Assembly (NCBI GenBank): GCA_910588295.1
Contig: CAJUQO010000012.1
Location: 4,548-59,783 of the forward strand
Length of the DNA: 55,236 bases
Reading direction: 5' to 3'
Source of the DNA: an uncultured Lachnospiraceae bacterium
Lineage (GTDB): Bacteria; Bacillota; Clostridia; Lachnospirales; Lachnospiraceae
Shown here: piece after piece, positions 33,443 through 42,051 of the stretch
How the letters are laid out: each line of letters starts with the position of its first letter
Position numbering within the stretch: the stretch's first letter is position 1
Made by a program: the position numbers and the translations under genes
The notes under the pieces: model-generated
What the model saw: only the letters and a program-made list of their open reading frames with translations
What the model was told of the DNA's origin: nothing
The model's database searches: none

Positions 33443-35269
33443 ATGGCGAAGATAACGTTTTTACCGCAAAATGCAGAAGTTTCTGTCAGGGAGGGTATCA
33501 GCGTACTTCAGGCAGCGGCTGCAGCAGGTATCAGCATAGACGGCAATTGCGCCGGTAAAAAAACCTGTGGAAAATGTAAAGTTAAAATAAAACAAGGAGA
33601 CTTGTCATACTGCGTCGATCCAAATGAGAAGCTTTCCGCTGTCGACAGGGCGGCAGGGTACAGATTGGCATGCTGCCATCGGGTTTCAGATGGCATGGTG
33701 ATTGAAATCCCTGAGGCGGAAACAACTGCTGACAGAAAAAAGAAGCTGATCCGGCTTCCGGAAGGCTTTCAGAAAAATACGGCGGTACAGAAAATCTGTA
33801 TCCAGGTACGCCGGACAACCCTGGAAGAGCAGGAGAGTATGGATCACAGTATTCTAAAGCTGCTTTCTTTAGGGAAGCTGGCGTTCCGTAAAAATGTTCT
33901 TCAAAAGCTTCCCCACATATTGAAAGAGCAGGAGAAGATTACGCTGACGGTTCTGGGCCGCGAGATCATTGATGTGGAGTGCGGCGACAGAGTCGATGAA
34001 AACTACGGAGTTGCTGTAGATATCGGTACAACAACCGTATTGGTTATGTTGTGGAATCTATCAACAGGACAGATGGCCGCCATCAGAGGAATTACCAATC
34101 CCCAGGGCTCTTACGGGGCTGATGTTATATCAAGGATTTCTTATATTGATGGTGATGAAGAGAAACTGACGGTATTAAAAAATGCAATAAGCGAAGGGAT
34201 TAATAACTGCATTCAGGAGTTTGAAAAAGAAAGAAAGATTTCTCATCGGAATATCTATAATTTTACAGTTGTGGGAAATACGACGATGAGTCACATTTTT
34301 ATGGGAGTAGATCCTTCCCAGTTGGCAAAAATCCCATTTGCACCGGTATTTACAGGGAGCGGGGATGTGGCTGCCGCAGAACTTGGGCTCATGTGTCACG
34401 AAAATGCTTCTGTTTACAGAGCGGCAAATATTGCCGGCCATGTGGGGTCAGATATCACGGCGGGAATCCTTACGACAGATATTGTTGAGAGCAAAAGAAA
34501 GCAGCTGTTCATTGATATCGGGACAAACGGGGAACTGGTCATAAGCGGGAACGGAAGAACACTCACATGCTCTACAGCCGCGGGGCCGGCCTTTGAAGGA
34601 AGTTCCATCCGGCAGGGTATGCGGGCGGCTAAAGGAGCGATTGAGCGGGTCGATATTAACGAAAAGGATGTGGAAATATCGGTGATCGGCGGATGCAAAC
34701 CGATAGGGATCTGCGGTTCCGGGATTATTGACGCGGTGGGAGAACTGGTAAGAAAAAAAATCGTAAATGAAAATGGCAGGATCCGCACTGCCGGGGAATT
34801 AAAAGAATGCGGAATGAGTGACAGGATTGCGGATAGAGTAAGGCAGGACGAAAGCGGAAAAAAATACTTTGTATTGTACTTTGATGAAGACGGCAAAGAA
34901 GATGTGTCAATCACGCAGAAGGATATTCGTGAAGTGCAGCTTGCCAAAGGCGCAATTTACGCAGGTATCACTATCATGATGAATGAAATTGGCATTTCGG
35001 CCGATGAGCTTGAGAGGATTAGTATTGCAGGCGCATTTGGCAGCTATATTAGGAAACAAAGTGCAATCCACGTAGGCTTGCTTCCTGAGATAGACGAAAG
35101 CCGGATCATTTCCCTTGGTAACTCAGCGGGTATAGGCGCGGCTATGCTGCTGCTGTCCACGGATTACCGCGCCGAAGCGGACAGGGCGGCTGAGATGATC
35201 GAGCATATTGAACTTGCAAACCGTCCGGAGTTCCAAAAACAATATATGGCTTCTATGAAATTTAAATGA
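33443..35269 (+). CDS. RACo-type corrinoid activation protein (ferredoxin plus ASKHA ATPase)
   Basis: ATP-dependent reductive activator that returns inactive Co(II) corrinoid proteins to Co(I). The 608-aa protein has an N-terminal [2Fe-2S] domain with Cys 36, 42, 45 and 77/78 (NCAGKKTCGKCK and LACC). A linker follows, then an actin-like ATPase of the DUF4445 type: YGVAVDIGTTTVLVML, FIDIGTNGELV, TAAGPAFEGSSI, GICGSGIIDAV and GAFGSYI. I start it at ATG 33443 with AAGGTG at 6 bases; ATG 33428 would add five residues. This is a clear functional partner for the corrinoid protein. Confidence 0.93.
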   Translation: MAKITFLPQNAEVSVREGISVLQAAAAAGISIDGNCAGKKTCGKCKVKIKQGDLSYCVDPNEKLSAVDRAAGYRLACCHRVSDGMVIEIPEAETTADRKKKLIRLPEGFQKNTAVQKICIQVRRTTLEEQESMDHSILKLLSLGKLAFRKNVLQKLPHILKEQEKITLTVLGREIIDVECGDRVDENYGVAVDIGTTTVLVMLWNLSTGQMAAIRGITNPQGSYGADVISRISYIDGDEEKLTVLKNAISEGINNCIQEFEKERKISHRNIYNFTVVGNTTMSHIFMGVDPSQLAKIPFAPVFTGSGDVAAAELGLMCHENASVYRAANIAGHVGSDITAGILTTDIVESKRKQLFIDIGTNGELVISGNGRTLTCSTAAGPAFEGSSIRQGMRAAKGAIERVDINEKDVEISVIGGCKPIGICGSGIIDAVGELVRKKIVNENGRIRTAGELKECGMSDRIADRVRQDESGKKYFVLYFDEDGKEDVSITQKDIREVQLAKGAIYAGITIMMNEIGISADELERISIAGAFGSYIRKQSAIHVGLLPEIDESRIISLGNSAGIGAAMLLLSTDYRAEADRAAEMIEHIELANRPEFQKQYMASMKFK

Positions 35270-35298
35270 ATGATAATGAACAGAAAAGGAGAAGTATT

Positions 35299-36654
35299 AT
35301 GGGAAAAGAATTGATTTTTAAAACCTTAAGGCATGAACACACAGATTCCATTCCTTGGGTACCGTTCAGCGGCGTTCATGCAGGAAAGGTCGCGGGCTAC
35401 AACGCGGAAGAAGTATTGAAAGAGGAGGATAAACTGGTAGAGAGTGTTTTGGCAGTCAATAAACTGTATGCGCCAGACGGGCTTCCGATTATTTTCGATC
35501 TTCAGGTAGAGGCTGAGATTTTAGGCTGTGAGCTTCTCTGGTCCACGAGAAACCCACCGTCTGTAGCCGCTCATCCGCTGGAAGCAGAAAAAACAATTCC
35601 GTGTACCTGTAAGATACCGACGCCTGAATCCGGCAGGATTCCGATGATTCTTTCCGCAATGAAGAGAATCAAGGCAGAAATCGGCGATGAGACAGCTCTT
35701 TATGGCCTGATCTGCGGCCCCTTTACGCTTGCCTCTCATTTGCGTGGAACAAGTTTATTCAGGGATATGGGTAAAGATCCGGATTACGCGAGAGCGCTTA
35801 TGGATTTCTGCGCGCAGGTGTCCATGGCAATGGCTGACATGTATATCGACGCCGGTATGGATGTGATCGCAGTGGTTGACCCTCTTATTTCCCAGGTATC
35901 TCCGCGCCATATTAAAGCTGTATTATTTGATAGCTTTAAGAGTGTATTTGATTACATCAGAGAAAAGAATGTATTTTCGTCCTTCTTTGTATGCGGAAAT
36001 GCGACCAAACAGATTGAACTGATGTGCCAGACCGGTCCGGATTCCATTTCTATTGATGAGAACGTAGATTTGGCGTCGGCTAAGGAAGTTTCCGATAAAT
36101 ATAATGTAACCATCGGCGGCAATATCCCCCTGACCACGATTATGCTTCACGGAAGCCAGCAGGATAATATGAAGTGTGTGATTGACCTGATTGATTCCGT
36201 AGACCATCATAATCTGATCGTAAGCCCCGGATGCGATATGCCGTATCAGACACCGATCGAAAATACCGTTGCCTGTGCGCAGGCAGTGAAGAATCCAGAA
36301 TCTACAAGAGAGCTGATCAAAAATTACGAAATCGTGATTGATGATTCAGATGTTGTTATTCCGGATTACGCGAACCTTGATAAAGTACTCATTGAGCTGT
36401 TTCTTCTCGATCCGGAACAGTGTGCGGCGTGTACCTATATGCAGGCATCTGTATTGGATAACTGGGATTATCTGAAGGATATGGCAGAGTATAGGATTTA
36501 TAAATATTTTATCAAAGAGGATATTGCCAGAACCAGAAAAATGGGTCTGAAAAATCTTCCCACCATGTGTATCAACGGCGAACCAGTCTTTATCTCTATT
36601 ATTCCAACCAGGGATGAGCTGGTAGAAGCGGTAAAAGCACGGGCAAAAAAATAA
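35299..36654 (+). CDS. UroD/MtaA-like methyltransferase fused to a thioredoxin-like domain
   Basis: A 451-aa fusion. Residues about 1-345 are a uroporphyrinogen decarboxylase-like barrel of the MtaA/MtbA group that usually moves methyl groups from corrinoid to a thiol. Zinc-site cysteines are visible at 232 (FFVCGN) and 312 (SPGCDMPYQTP), 79 residues apart, but the usual His two places before the first Cys is Phe. Residues about 360-451 look like a thioredoxin fold: CAAC at 375-378, NLPTMCINGEPVF with a cis-Pro candidate at 421, and a final helix. The start is set by AAAAGGAG before ATG 35299. Exact reaction unknown. Confidence 0.82.
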   Translation: MGKELIFKTLRHEHTDSIPWVPFSGVHAGKVAGYNAEEVLKEEDKLVESVLAVNKLYAPDGLPIIFDLQVEAEILGCELLWSTRNPPSVAAHPLEAEKTIPCTCKIPTPESGRIPMILSAMKRIKAEIGDETALYGLICGPFTLASHLRGTSLFRDMGKDPDYARALMDFCAQVSMAMADMYIDAGMDVIAVVDPLISQVSPRHIKAVLFDSFKSVFDYIREKNVFSSFFVCGNATKQIELMCQTGPDSISIDENVDLASAKEVSDKYNVTIGGNIPLTTIMLHGSQQDNMKCVIDLIDSVDHHNLIVSPGCDMPYQTPIENTVACAQAVKNPESTRELIKNYEIVIDDSDVVIPDYANLDKVLIELFLLDPEQCAACTYMQASVLDNWDYLKDMAEYRIYKYFIKEDIARTRKMGLKNLPTMCINGEPVFISIIPTRDELVEAVKARAKK

Positions 36655-36805
36655 AAGTATAGAAAAAATAATTTAGAATATGCGCGGGCCTTACGGTGGC
36701 TGCAGTCTGGGCAAGGCAGCAGAGTATGCTGCCTTGCTAAAAAAGATTTGCTATTAGACTAAGTCTAAAAGAAAATATCAAATAATGAGAAAGGAATAAT
36801 CAAAA
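36655..36805 (+). promoter_or_regulatory. Intergenic region with a hairpin and a palindrome before the YbaK-like gene
   Basis: GCAAGGCAGC (36711-36720) pairs perfectly with 36728-36737 but no T run follows on this strand. TTAGACT-A-AGTCTAA at 36754-36768 is a 15-base palindrome about 38 bases before the next ATG, a possible operator. No promoter of either class is convincing. Confidence 0.4.
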
Positions 36806-37300
36806 ATGGAAAGTAAAGAAAGAATCGAGACAGTGCTTCGGGCGTTAAAGGAATTCGGTGTTGAGTATGAATTGTATGAGCACAAAGCAGTATTTACTGT
36901 AGAGGAAATGAATGAGCTTGATTTGCCCCGCCCGGAAGCAGGCGCAAAAAATCTTTTCCTGAGGGATGATAAAAAGAGAAATTATTATTTACTGACAGTA
37001 AGAGAAGACCGCCCCATTAATTTAAAAGAAGTCCGCAAAAAAATGGGGGTACGGCCTCTTAGCTTTGCGTCAGAAGATGATTTGAATGCGAAATTAGGGC
37101 TTACCCGCGGATCGGTAACTCCTCTTGGAGTGATCAATAATACAGATCATGATGTGAAAGTATACATAGACGCAGATTTCCGGGGCGGAGAGATTTCCGT
37201 CCATCCCAATAGCAATGAAGGGACTATTTATCTGTCTGCGGACAAGCTGGCAGAGTTTATCAAAGCACAGGGAAATCCTGTGGAATTTTTCGAATATTAA
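36806..37300 (+). CDS. YbaK/ProX-type aminoacyl-tRNA deacylase
   Basis: A 164-aa single-domain protein of the prolyl-tRNA synthetase-associated editing family. Features are LKEFGVEYELYEHKAVFTVEEM, GAKNLFLRDDKKRNYYLLTV (the catalytic-lysine region) and LGLTRGSVTPLGVINN. Known relatives hydrolyse mischarged Ala- or Cys-tRNA-Pro; PrdX relatives regulate proline metabolism. Its placement inside a methyltransferase island is unusual and may protect translation from a proline-like or other amino-acid-like substrate or product; that is inference. RBS AAAGGA lies about 11 bases before the ATG. Confidence 0.85.
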   Translation: MESKERIETVLRALKEFGVEYELYEHKAVFTVEEMNELDLPRPEAGAKNLFLRDDKKRNYYLLTVREDRPINLKEVRKKMGVRPLSFASEDDLNAKLGLTRGSVTPLGVINNTDHDVKVYIDADFRGGEISVHPNSNEGTIYLSADKLAEFIKAQGNPVEFFEY

Positions 37301-37342
37301 TACAGGATCCCTTTTGTGGGAAAGGAATAGGGAGGAGAAAAA

Positions 37343-37930
37343 ATGGCGTATGGGATGAAAAAAGATTTTTATGGCGCAGTGCGCGCTCTGTGCATGGAAA
37401 TAAGAGAAAAAAATGAAAGAATGCCGGTGACAGATACATTGATGAAGCTGATGGATATCGAGGATCTGCCCATGCATTCTCCTGTTCACCACGTTATCGT
37501 GCCGGCCGCGCTTCTGACCCAGGCTGCCATAGAAGAAGAAATTTCCGAAAAAGAATTTCAGAGCTGGCTAAGTAAAGCAGAGATGCGGGGAAAGAGCATA
37601 CCAGGCGGTGTATGTGGAGAGTGTGGAGCCTGTGGAGCCGGAATCGGCATTGGCATCTTCTTATCTGTATTTTATGGCACGACACCGAAAAGTGAAGAGA
37701 CCTGGAAATTTGCCAATCAGGCAACGAGCCATGCCTTAATGGATATTGCAGAATACGGCGGCCCACGATGCTGCAAACGGACTTCGTTTCTGGCGGTGAC
37801 ACGATCGCTGGATTTTATCAATGAGAAATGTGGATTGCATTTATCTGCTGAGGAAAATTTAAAATGTAAGTATCATCATAGAAATGAAGAGTGCCTGGGA
37901 GAAAAATGCCCATTTTATTCGAAGGGATGA
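37343..37930 (+). CDS. DUF5714-like cysteine-rich protein
   Basis: A 195-aa soluble protein. The middle holds GGVCGECGACGAGIGIGIF, and later EYGGPRCCKRTSFLAV, KCGLHLS, KCKYHHRNEEC and KCPFYS: at least ten Cys and several His, suggesting metal or Fe-S binding. It resembles DUF5714 proteins of anaerobes; no function is established that I know of. HSPVHHVIVPAALLTQAAIEE precedes the Cys region. RBS GGAGGAG is 8 bases upstream. It sits between the deacylase gene and an ABC transporter in one direction with short gaps, so it belongs to the island. Confidence 0.75.
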   Translation: MAYGMKKDFYGAVRALCMEIREKNERMPVTDTLMKLMDIEDLPMHSPVHHVIVPAALLTQAAIEEEISEKEFQSWLSKAEMRGKSIPGGVCGECGACGAGIGIGIFLSVFYGTTPKSEETWKFANQATSHALMDIAEYGGPRCCKRTSFLAVTRSLDFINEKCGLHLSAEENLKCKYHHRNEECLGEKCPFYSKG

Positions 37931-37957
37931 TATGGCAGCAGTGTGGGAGGAAGGAAT

Positions 37958-39007
37958 ATGAAAAAGAGATTTGCGTTATTATTATGTGTAATGATGATCG
38001 GCATGATGGGATTGTCTGCCTGCGGGCAAAAGGAACAGGCGTCGGAAAAGGTTTCTCTGAAAATCGCAATGGTCGGAAAGGATATTAAAACAGCATGTGT
38101 GATTATGGCGAAAGAGCTTGGCTATTATGAGGACGAGAATTTGGATGTTACCTTTGAGACTGTAAACTCTCTTCCGGATGGACTTACGGCGGTTAGTATG
38201 GGGAAATTGGATATCCTGCCATATGGCGTTATTCCAAGCTGCAGTTTTATTTCCCAGGGGACAGATGTGGTGGTCATTGGAGGCACTATTTCCGAAGGCA
38301 GCGAAGGAATCAGCGCCGCGGATGAAACCTATACGGAGCTTAGCCAGTTTGAGGGGAAAAAGATTGGCAGCTTCCGGATGGAAACCGGACATATGGTATT
38401 AAAAGGGCTATTAAGAGAAGCCGGCGTAAATGCAGAATTTATTTATCTGGACTCCCAGCAGTCTATTGTGGAAGCGGTGAAAAAAGGTGAGGTAGACCTT
38501 GGCATGGTAAACAGTGGGTATGGTTATGTCGCGGAACAGGGCGGCGCTTATGTGGCCTTTCAGGTAGGCGATTTCGTAAGTGATTTTCCGTGCTGCCGTC
38601 AGACTACTTCCAGAATGGCGGTAGAGGAAAAAAGAGACGGGCTTGTACGGTTTGAAAAAGCGGTCCTCCGCGCCTATGCCACTTACATAAATGACAAAGA
38701 GACAACCATCACCGCATTGGCAGAATATAGCGGCCAGGAGAAATCCTATGTAGAAGCGGTTATTTACGGAACGGAGGATTATGACAATGCGATGATCATT
38801 TCCATTGATCCCAATAAGAAAAAAGTTGCGGATTTTTATGAAGTAATGAAAGCAAATGGAGATATTGATGCGGAAACGGAGTATGATATCAATGACTATA
38901 TTGACCCGTCTATTTATGAAGATGCTCTGAAAGCGTTGATAGAAGAAGGGGAAAATGTGGAAATCTACGAACAGCTTTTAGAAGAATCGAGGGAAAATAA
39001 CGGATGA
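37958..39007 (+). CDS. ABC transporter substrate-binding lipoprotein, NitT/TauT (NMT1-like) type
   Basis: A 349-aa exported lipoprotein. The signal is MKKRFALLLCVMMIGMMGLS with lipobox LSAC; ATG 37958 follows GGGAGGAAGG. The mature domain has KIAMVGKDIKTACVIMAKEL, ITFETVNSLPDGL-like spacing, and a periplasmic-binding type 2 fold typical of nitrate/sulfonate/taurine or thiamine-precursor uptake. The lack of a clear sulfonate motif leaves the ligand open. It overlaps the ATPase gene by four bases, so the three ABC genes form one unit. Confidence 0.87.
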   Translation: MKKRFALLLCVMMIGMMGLSACGQKEQASEKVSLKIAMVGKDIKTACVIMAKELGYYEDENLDVTFETVNSLPDGLTAVSMGKLDILPYGVIPSCSFISQGTDVVVIGGTISEGSEGISAADETYTELSQFEGKKIGSFRMETGHMVLKGLLREAGVNAEFIYLDSQQSIVEAVKKGEVDLGMVNSGYGYVAEQGGAYVAFQVGDFVSDFPCCRQTTSRMAVEEKRDGLVRFEKAVLRAYATYINDKETTITALAEYSGQEKSYVEAVIYGTEDYDNAMIISIDPNKKKVADFYEVMKANGDIDAETEYDINDYIDPSIYEDALKALIEEGENVEIYEQLLEESRENNG

Positions 39008-39747
39008 TCCGACTGGAAGGCGTATCCTTTGCGTATCCTGAAAACGAGAAAAGCATATTAAACGAGGTTTGCCTTACCGTAGAGGATGGGGAAATCCTCT
39101 GTATCATAGGCCGGTCAGGCTGCGGGAAATCGACTCTCCTGCGCCTGGTGGCCGGGCTGGAGATCCCGCAAAGCGGCAGGATCGTGATGGATGGCCAGGC
39201 AGTGGCGGCGCCTTCCTGTGAGCGTTCCATTGTTTTCCAGCAATATTCTCTGTTTCCCTGGCTAAGTGTCAGGGGCAATATGGCCTTTGCCCTGAAAAGG
39301 ACAGGAAAATTTGACAGACAGGAAATTGCAGAAAGAACTGAATTTTTTCTGGAAAAGGTGGGGCTGGAGGAGGATATGGATAAATATCCTTATCAGCTTT
39401 CCGGAGGAATGCGGCAGAGGACGGCAATTGCCAGGGCCCTGGCGGTGGATTCCCCATACTTGTTCCTGGACGAGCCCTTTGGCGCGCTGGATACAAAAAT
39501 ACGCAGGGAATTGCAGATTCTCCTGCTGAGTCTCTGGAAGGAGTCAAAGCGGAAAAAAACGATTTTATTTGTCACCCATGATCTGGAAGAAGCGCTGCTT
39601 TTGGGCAGCAGGATCATTTTGCTCAAGGACGGTACGGTAGCCAGGGAAAAGGTGATTTCCGGGGAGATCAACGATTGCTGCTGCCGTGAACTGGGGTTGG
39701 AAACATGTCTCGCGCTGAAGGAGGAGCTTGCCCAGTGGTATCAGTAA
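39004..39747 (+). CDS. ABC transporter ATP-binding protein, NitT/TauT type
   Basis: Cytosolic ATPase of 247 aa. Walker A GRSGCGKST, Q-loop FQQYSLFPWLSV, signature LSGGMRQRTAIARAL and Walker B YLFLDEPFGALD are complete, with the switch His in FVTHDLEEALLL. SsuB/TauB-like sequence around the Q-loop supports pairing with the neighbouring NMT1-type binding protein. ATG overlaps the binding-protein stop as ATGA and its end overlaps the permease. Confidence 0.94.
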   Translation: MIRLEGVSFAYPENEKSILNEVCLTVEDGEILCIIGRSGCGKSTLLRLVAGLEIPQSGRIVMDGQAVAAPSCERSIVFQQYSLFPWLSVRGNMAFALKRTGKFDRQEIAERTEFFLEKVGLEEDMDKYPYQLSGGMRQRTAIARALAVDSPYLFLDEPFGALDTKIRRELQILLLSLWKESKRKKTILFVTHDLEEALLLGSRIILLKDGTVAREKVISGEINDCCCRELGLETCLALKEELAQWYQ

Positions 39748-40658
39748 AAAAGAATCGTAATATTCCTCTGGTGACAGTCCATTTCCTGATGCTGCTTTTA
39801 ATCGCCGTGATTTTTCTCCCCGGCCGAAAGCAGACAGAGGATCCGGTATATTTCCTGTGCGGAATCGTGATCATAGAAGGCATTTACCTGTTTCATACAA
39901 ACAGGCACAAAAATAAATGCGGCGCTTATTCTGTGATCTTATCCATCCTCTGGAGCGGGATGCTGATCTGGGAGATCCTGGTAACAAAGCTGAATCTGAT
40001 GCACCCGGTGCTGATGCCGGCTTTGGAAAATATATTTGCCGTATTTGCGCAGGATTGGAAAATCATGCTGGTGGGGGTATATTCTTCCCTTCAGGTATTG
40101 TTTTTGGGGATTTTAGCTGGTTTGGCCCTGGGAACTTTGCTGGGGCTTGTGTGCGGCTGGAATAAAAAGCTGCGGGAGGTCTCTTATCCCATCGCCAATG
40201 TGCTGGCGCCCATTCCATCCATCGTATTTGCGCCATATATCATCGCCGTCATGCCTACTTTCCGCAGCGCGTCTGTGGTGGTGATCCTGCTGGGGATCTT
40301 CTGGCCATGCTTTTTAAAAACCATAATTTCTGTGGAGGGAATAGACGGCAATATCATTGATCTGGCCAGGACGCTGGAGTTATCCAATACGGCCATGGTC
40401 TTTAAAGTGCTTTTGCCCTATTCCCTGCCGGGGATCCTTGCCGGGCTCAGGGTGACCATGACCACAGCGGTTATGATGCTTACATTTGCGGAAATGATGG
40501 GTGCGACAAGAGGAATGGGATATTACATAGTAAATTTCAATACCTATGGCAATTATACGAAGGTCATTGCGGGAATCATTGTGGTGGGAATGGTGGTGAC
40601 ACTGCTCAGCGCCCTTACCACAAGGCTGCAAAAATGTATAAAATGGAAAAAGTATTAA
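39735..40658 (+). CDS. ABC transporter permease, NitT/TauT type with extra N-terminal helices
   Basis: Membrane component of about 307 aa. The transport domain with the EAA-type loop is at about residues 110-300 (EGIDGNIIDLARTLELSNTAMVFKVLLPYSLPGI). Before it lie about three additional hydrophobic segments, more than the usual one. I favour GTG 39735 because AAGGAGGAG is 9 bases upstream; ATG 39705 is also open and would add ten residues. It overlaps the ATPase by 13 bases. GYYIVNFNTYGNY near the end is typical of SsuC/TauC relatives. Confidence 0.88.
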   Translation: MVSVKKNRNIPLVTVHFLMLLLIAVIFLPGRKQTEDPVYFLCGIVIIEGIYLFHTNRHKNKCGAYSVILSILWSGMLIWEILVTKLNLMHPVLMPALENIFAVFAQDWKIMLVGVYSSLQVLFLGILAGLALGTLLGLVCGWNKKLREVSYPIANVLAPIPSIVFAPYIIAVMPTFRSASVVVILLGIFWPCFLKTIISVEGIDGNIIDLARTLELSNTAMVFKVLLPYSLPGILAGLRVTMTTAVMMLTFAEMMGATRGMGYYIVNFNTYGNYTKVIAGIIVVGMVVTLLSALTTRLQKCIKWKKY

Positions 40659-40671
40659 TTAAGGAGGGCGT

Positions 40672-42033
40672 ATGCAATACTTTGAAATGGATTGTCCATG
40701 TAAAGGGAAAAATCTGGATAAGCTGCTGCAGCCCAGTGTGCTGGAAATATTGTATCGCGGGCCCTTACATGGATTTGCCGTTGTGACAGCTCTCGGAGAA
40801 AGCGCCATGTGCGCGGGGGTTTTGCCGGATCCCACGGGAGTCTACCGGTATCTCAGGAAAATGGAGGAGGGAGATCTTCTTCAGACCTTCTGGGAAAAGG
40901 AGGCCAACGGCAAAAGGCCGATAAAAATGTACGAGATCACACCCAGGGGCAAAGCCTGCCTGATGAATTGGAAGATTGCCTTGTCAAACTATAAGCATAA
41001 TATTGAAAAATTATTGGAAGAAATCGAAAAAACGGAGAAGAAAGAAACCGGGTGCGGCGCACGGCATGCCGGGAGGATTAATGAAAAAGGAGAAGGGGCT
41101 TATATGGAAGAGAACCGCAGAGAAACGAAAATCATACTGCTTACCGGATTTTTAGGATCAGGAAAGACCACATTGCTGAAACGTCTTCTGGAAAACTGCC
41201 GGAAAAAGATTGGCGTCATCGTAAATGAGTTCGGGAGCGTCAATATAGATGTAAAGCTGATTGAGACGGAGGGGATTGCCGTTGCCGAGCTGTTAAACGG
41301 ATCGGTTTTTTGTGCCTGCATCAAAGATAAATTTGTGGACAGCCTGATTGAAATGTCCCGAAGAGATCTGGAATATTTGTTCATAGAAGCCTCCGGCCTT
41401 GCGGATCCTTCAAATATGATCAGTATTTTGGACGGTATCCGGCCTTATTCTGAAAATACGTATGCCCTGGCCGGAGAAATTTGCGTGGTAGATGGCCAGA
41501 GCTTTTTAGATCTTGCAGATGTCCTGCCTGCGCTGGACCGGCAGATCCGGCATGCGACGGCAGTGCTGATCAATAAGGCCGACCTGATTGATGAAGAGCG
41601 TTACCGGGAGACCTATGCGTATATACGGGAGCAAAATGGCCAGGCAAAGATCTGTAAAACCGTTCACTGTAATATTGATGTGGAAGAAATCATGGCAGGT
41701 GCGGACTTGTATATGGCGGAAAGTGAAGAGACGACCAATACCTATGAATCCCGGCCAACCACAGTGGTACTTCATGGAGAAGAATGTGTTGCAGGAGACG
41801 GCCTGGTACAGTTCCTGAAGGAGCTGGTGCCTTCCACGTATCGGATGAAAGGATTTGTTCATACAGATCAGGGAGTCCTCAGTGTAAGCGCCGTGGGGGA
41901 AAATATTGAGACAGAGACATGGGGCCGGGAGGAAAAAACAGAACTGGTTCTCATTTCTTCCGTGGGAATCAAGATTGTCAGTGAAGTGATCCGGGCATCC
42001 AAAAAATATTTAAGCGGTAAATTGTATATCTAG
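40672..42033 (+). CDS. PadR-type HTH fused to a CobW-like GTPase
   Basis: A single 453-aa frame. Residues about 15-110 are a PadR winged helix (LLQPSVLEILYRGPLHGFAV; YEITPRGKACL). Residues 145-453 are a COG0523/CobW GTPase: P-loop GFLGSGKTT (159-167), EASGLADP, NKADL and a CobW C-terminal domain. The usual GCxCC metal motif is changed to SVFCAC (Cys 214 and 216). An internal ATG at 41104 has AAGGAGAAGGGG in front, so a free GTPase may also be made. CobW proteins are metallochaperones. A link to cobalt or zinc supply for the methyltransferases is inference. Confidence 0.85.
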   Translation: MQYFEMDCPCKGKNLDKLLQPSVLEILYRGPLHGFAVVTALGESAMCAGVLPDPTGVYRYLRKMEEGDLLQTFWEKEANGKRPIKMYEITPRGKACLMNWKIALSNYKHNIEKLLEEIEKTEKKETGCGARHAGRINEKGEGAYMEENRRETKIILLTGFLGSGKTTLLKRLLENCRKKIGVIVNEFGSVNIDVKLIETEGIAVAELLNGSVFCACIKDKFVDSLIEMSRRDLEYLFIEASGLADPSNMISILDGIRPYSENTYALAGEICVVDGQSFLDLADVLPALDRQIRHATAVLINKADLIDEERYRETYAYIREQNGQAKICKTVHCNIDVEEIMAGADLYMAESEETTNTYESRPTTVVLHGEECVAGDGLVQFLKELVPSTYRMKGFVHTDQGVLSVSAVGENIETETWGREEKTELVLISSVGIKIVSEVIRASKKYLSGKLYI

Positions 42034-42051
42034 GTCGACAGAAGTGGGCAA

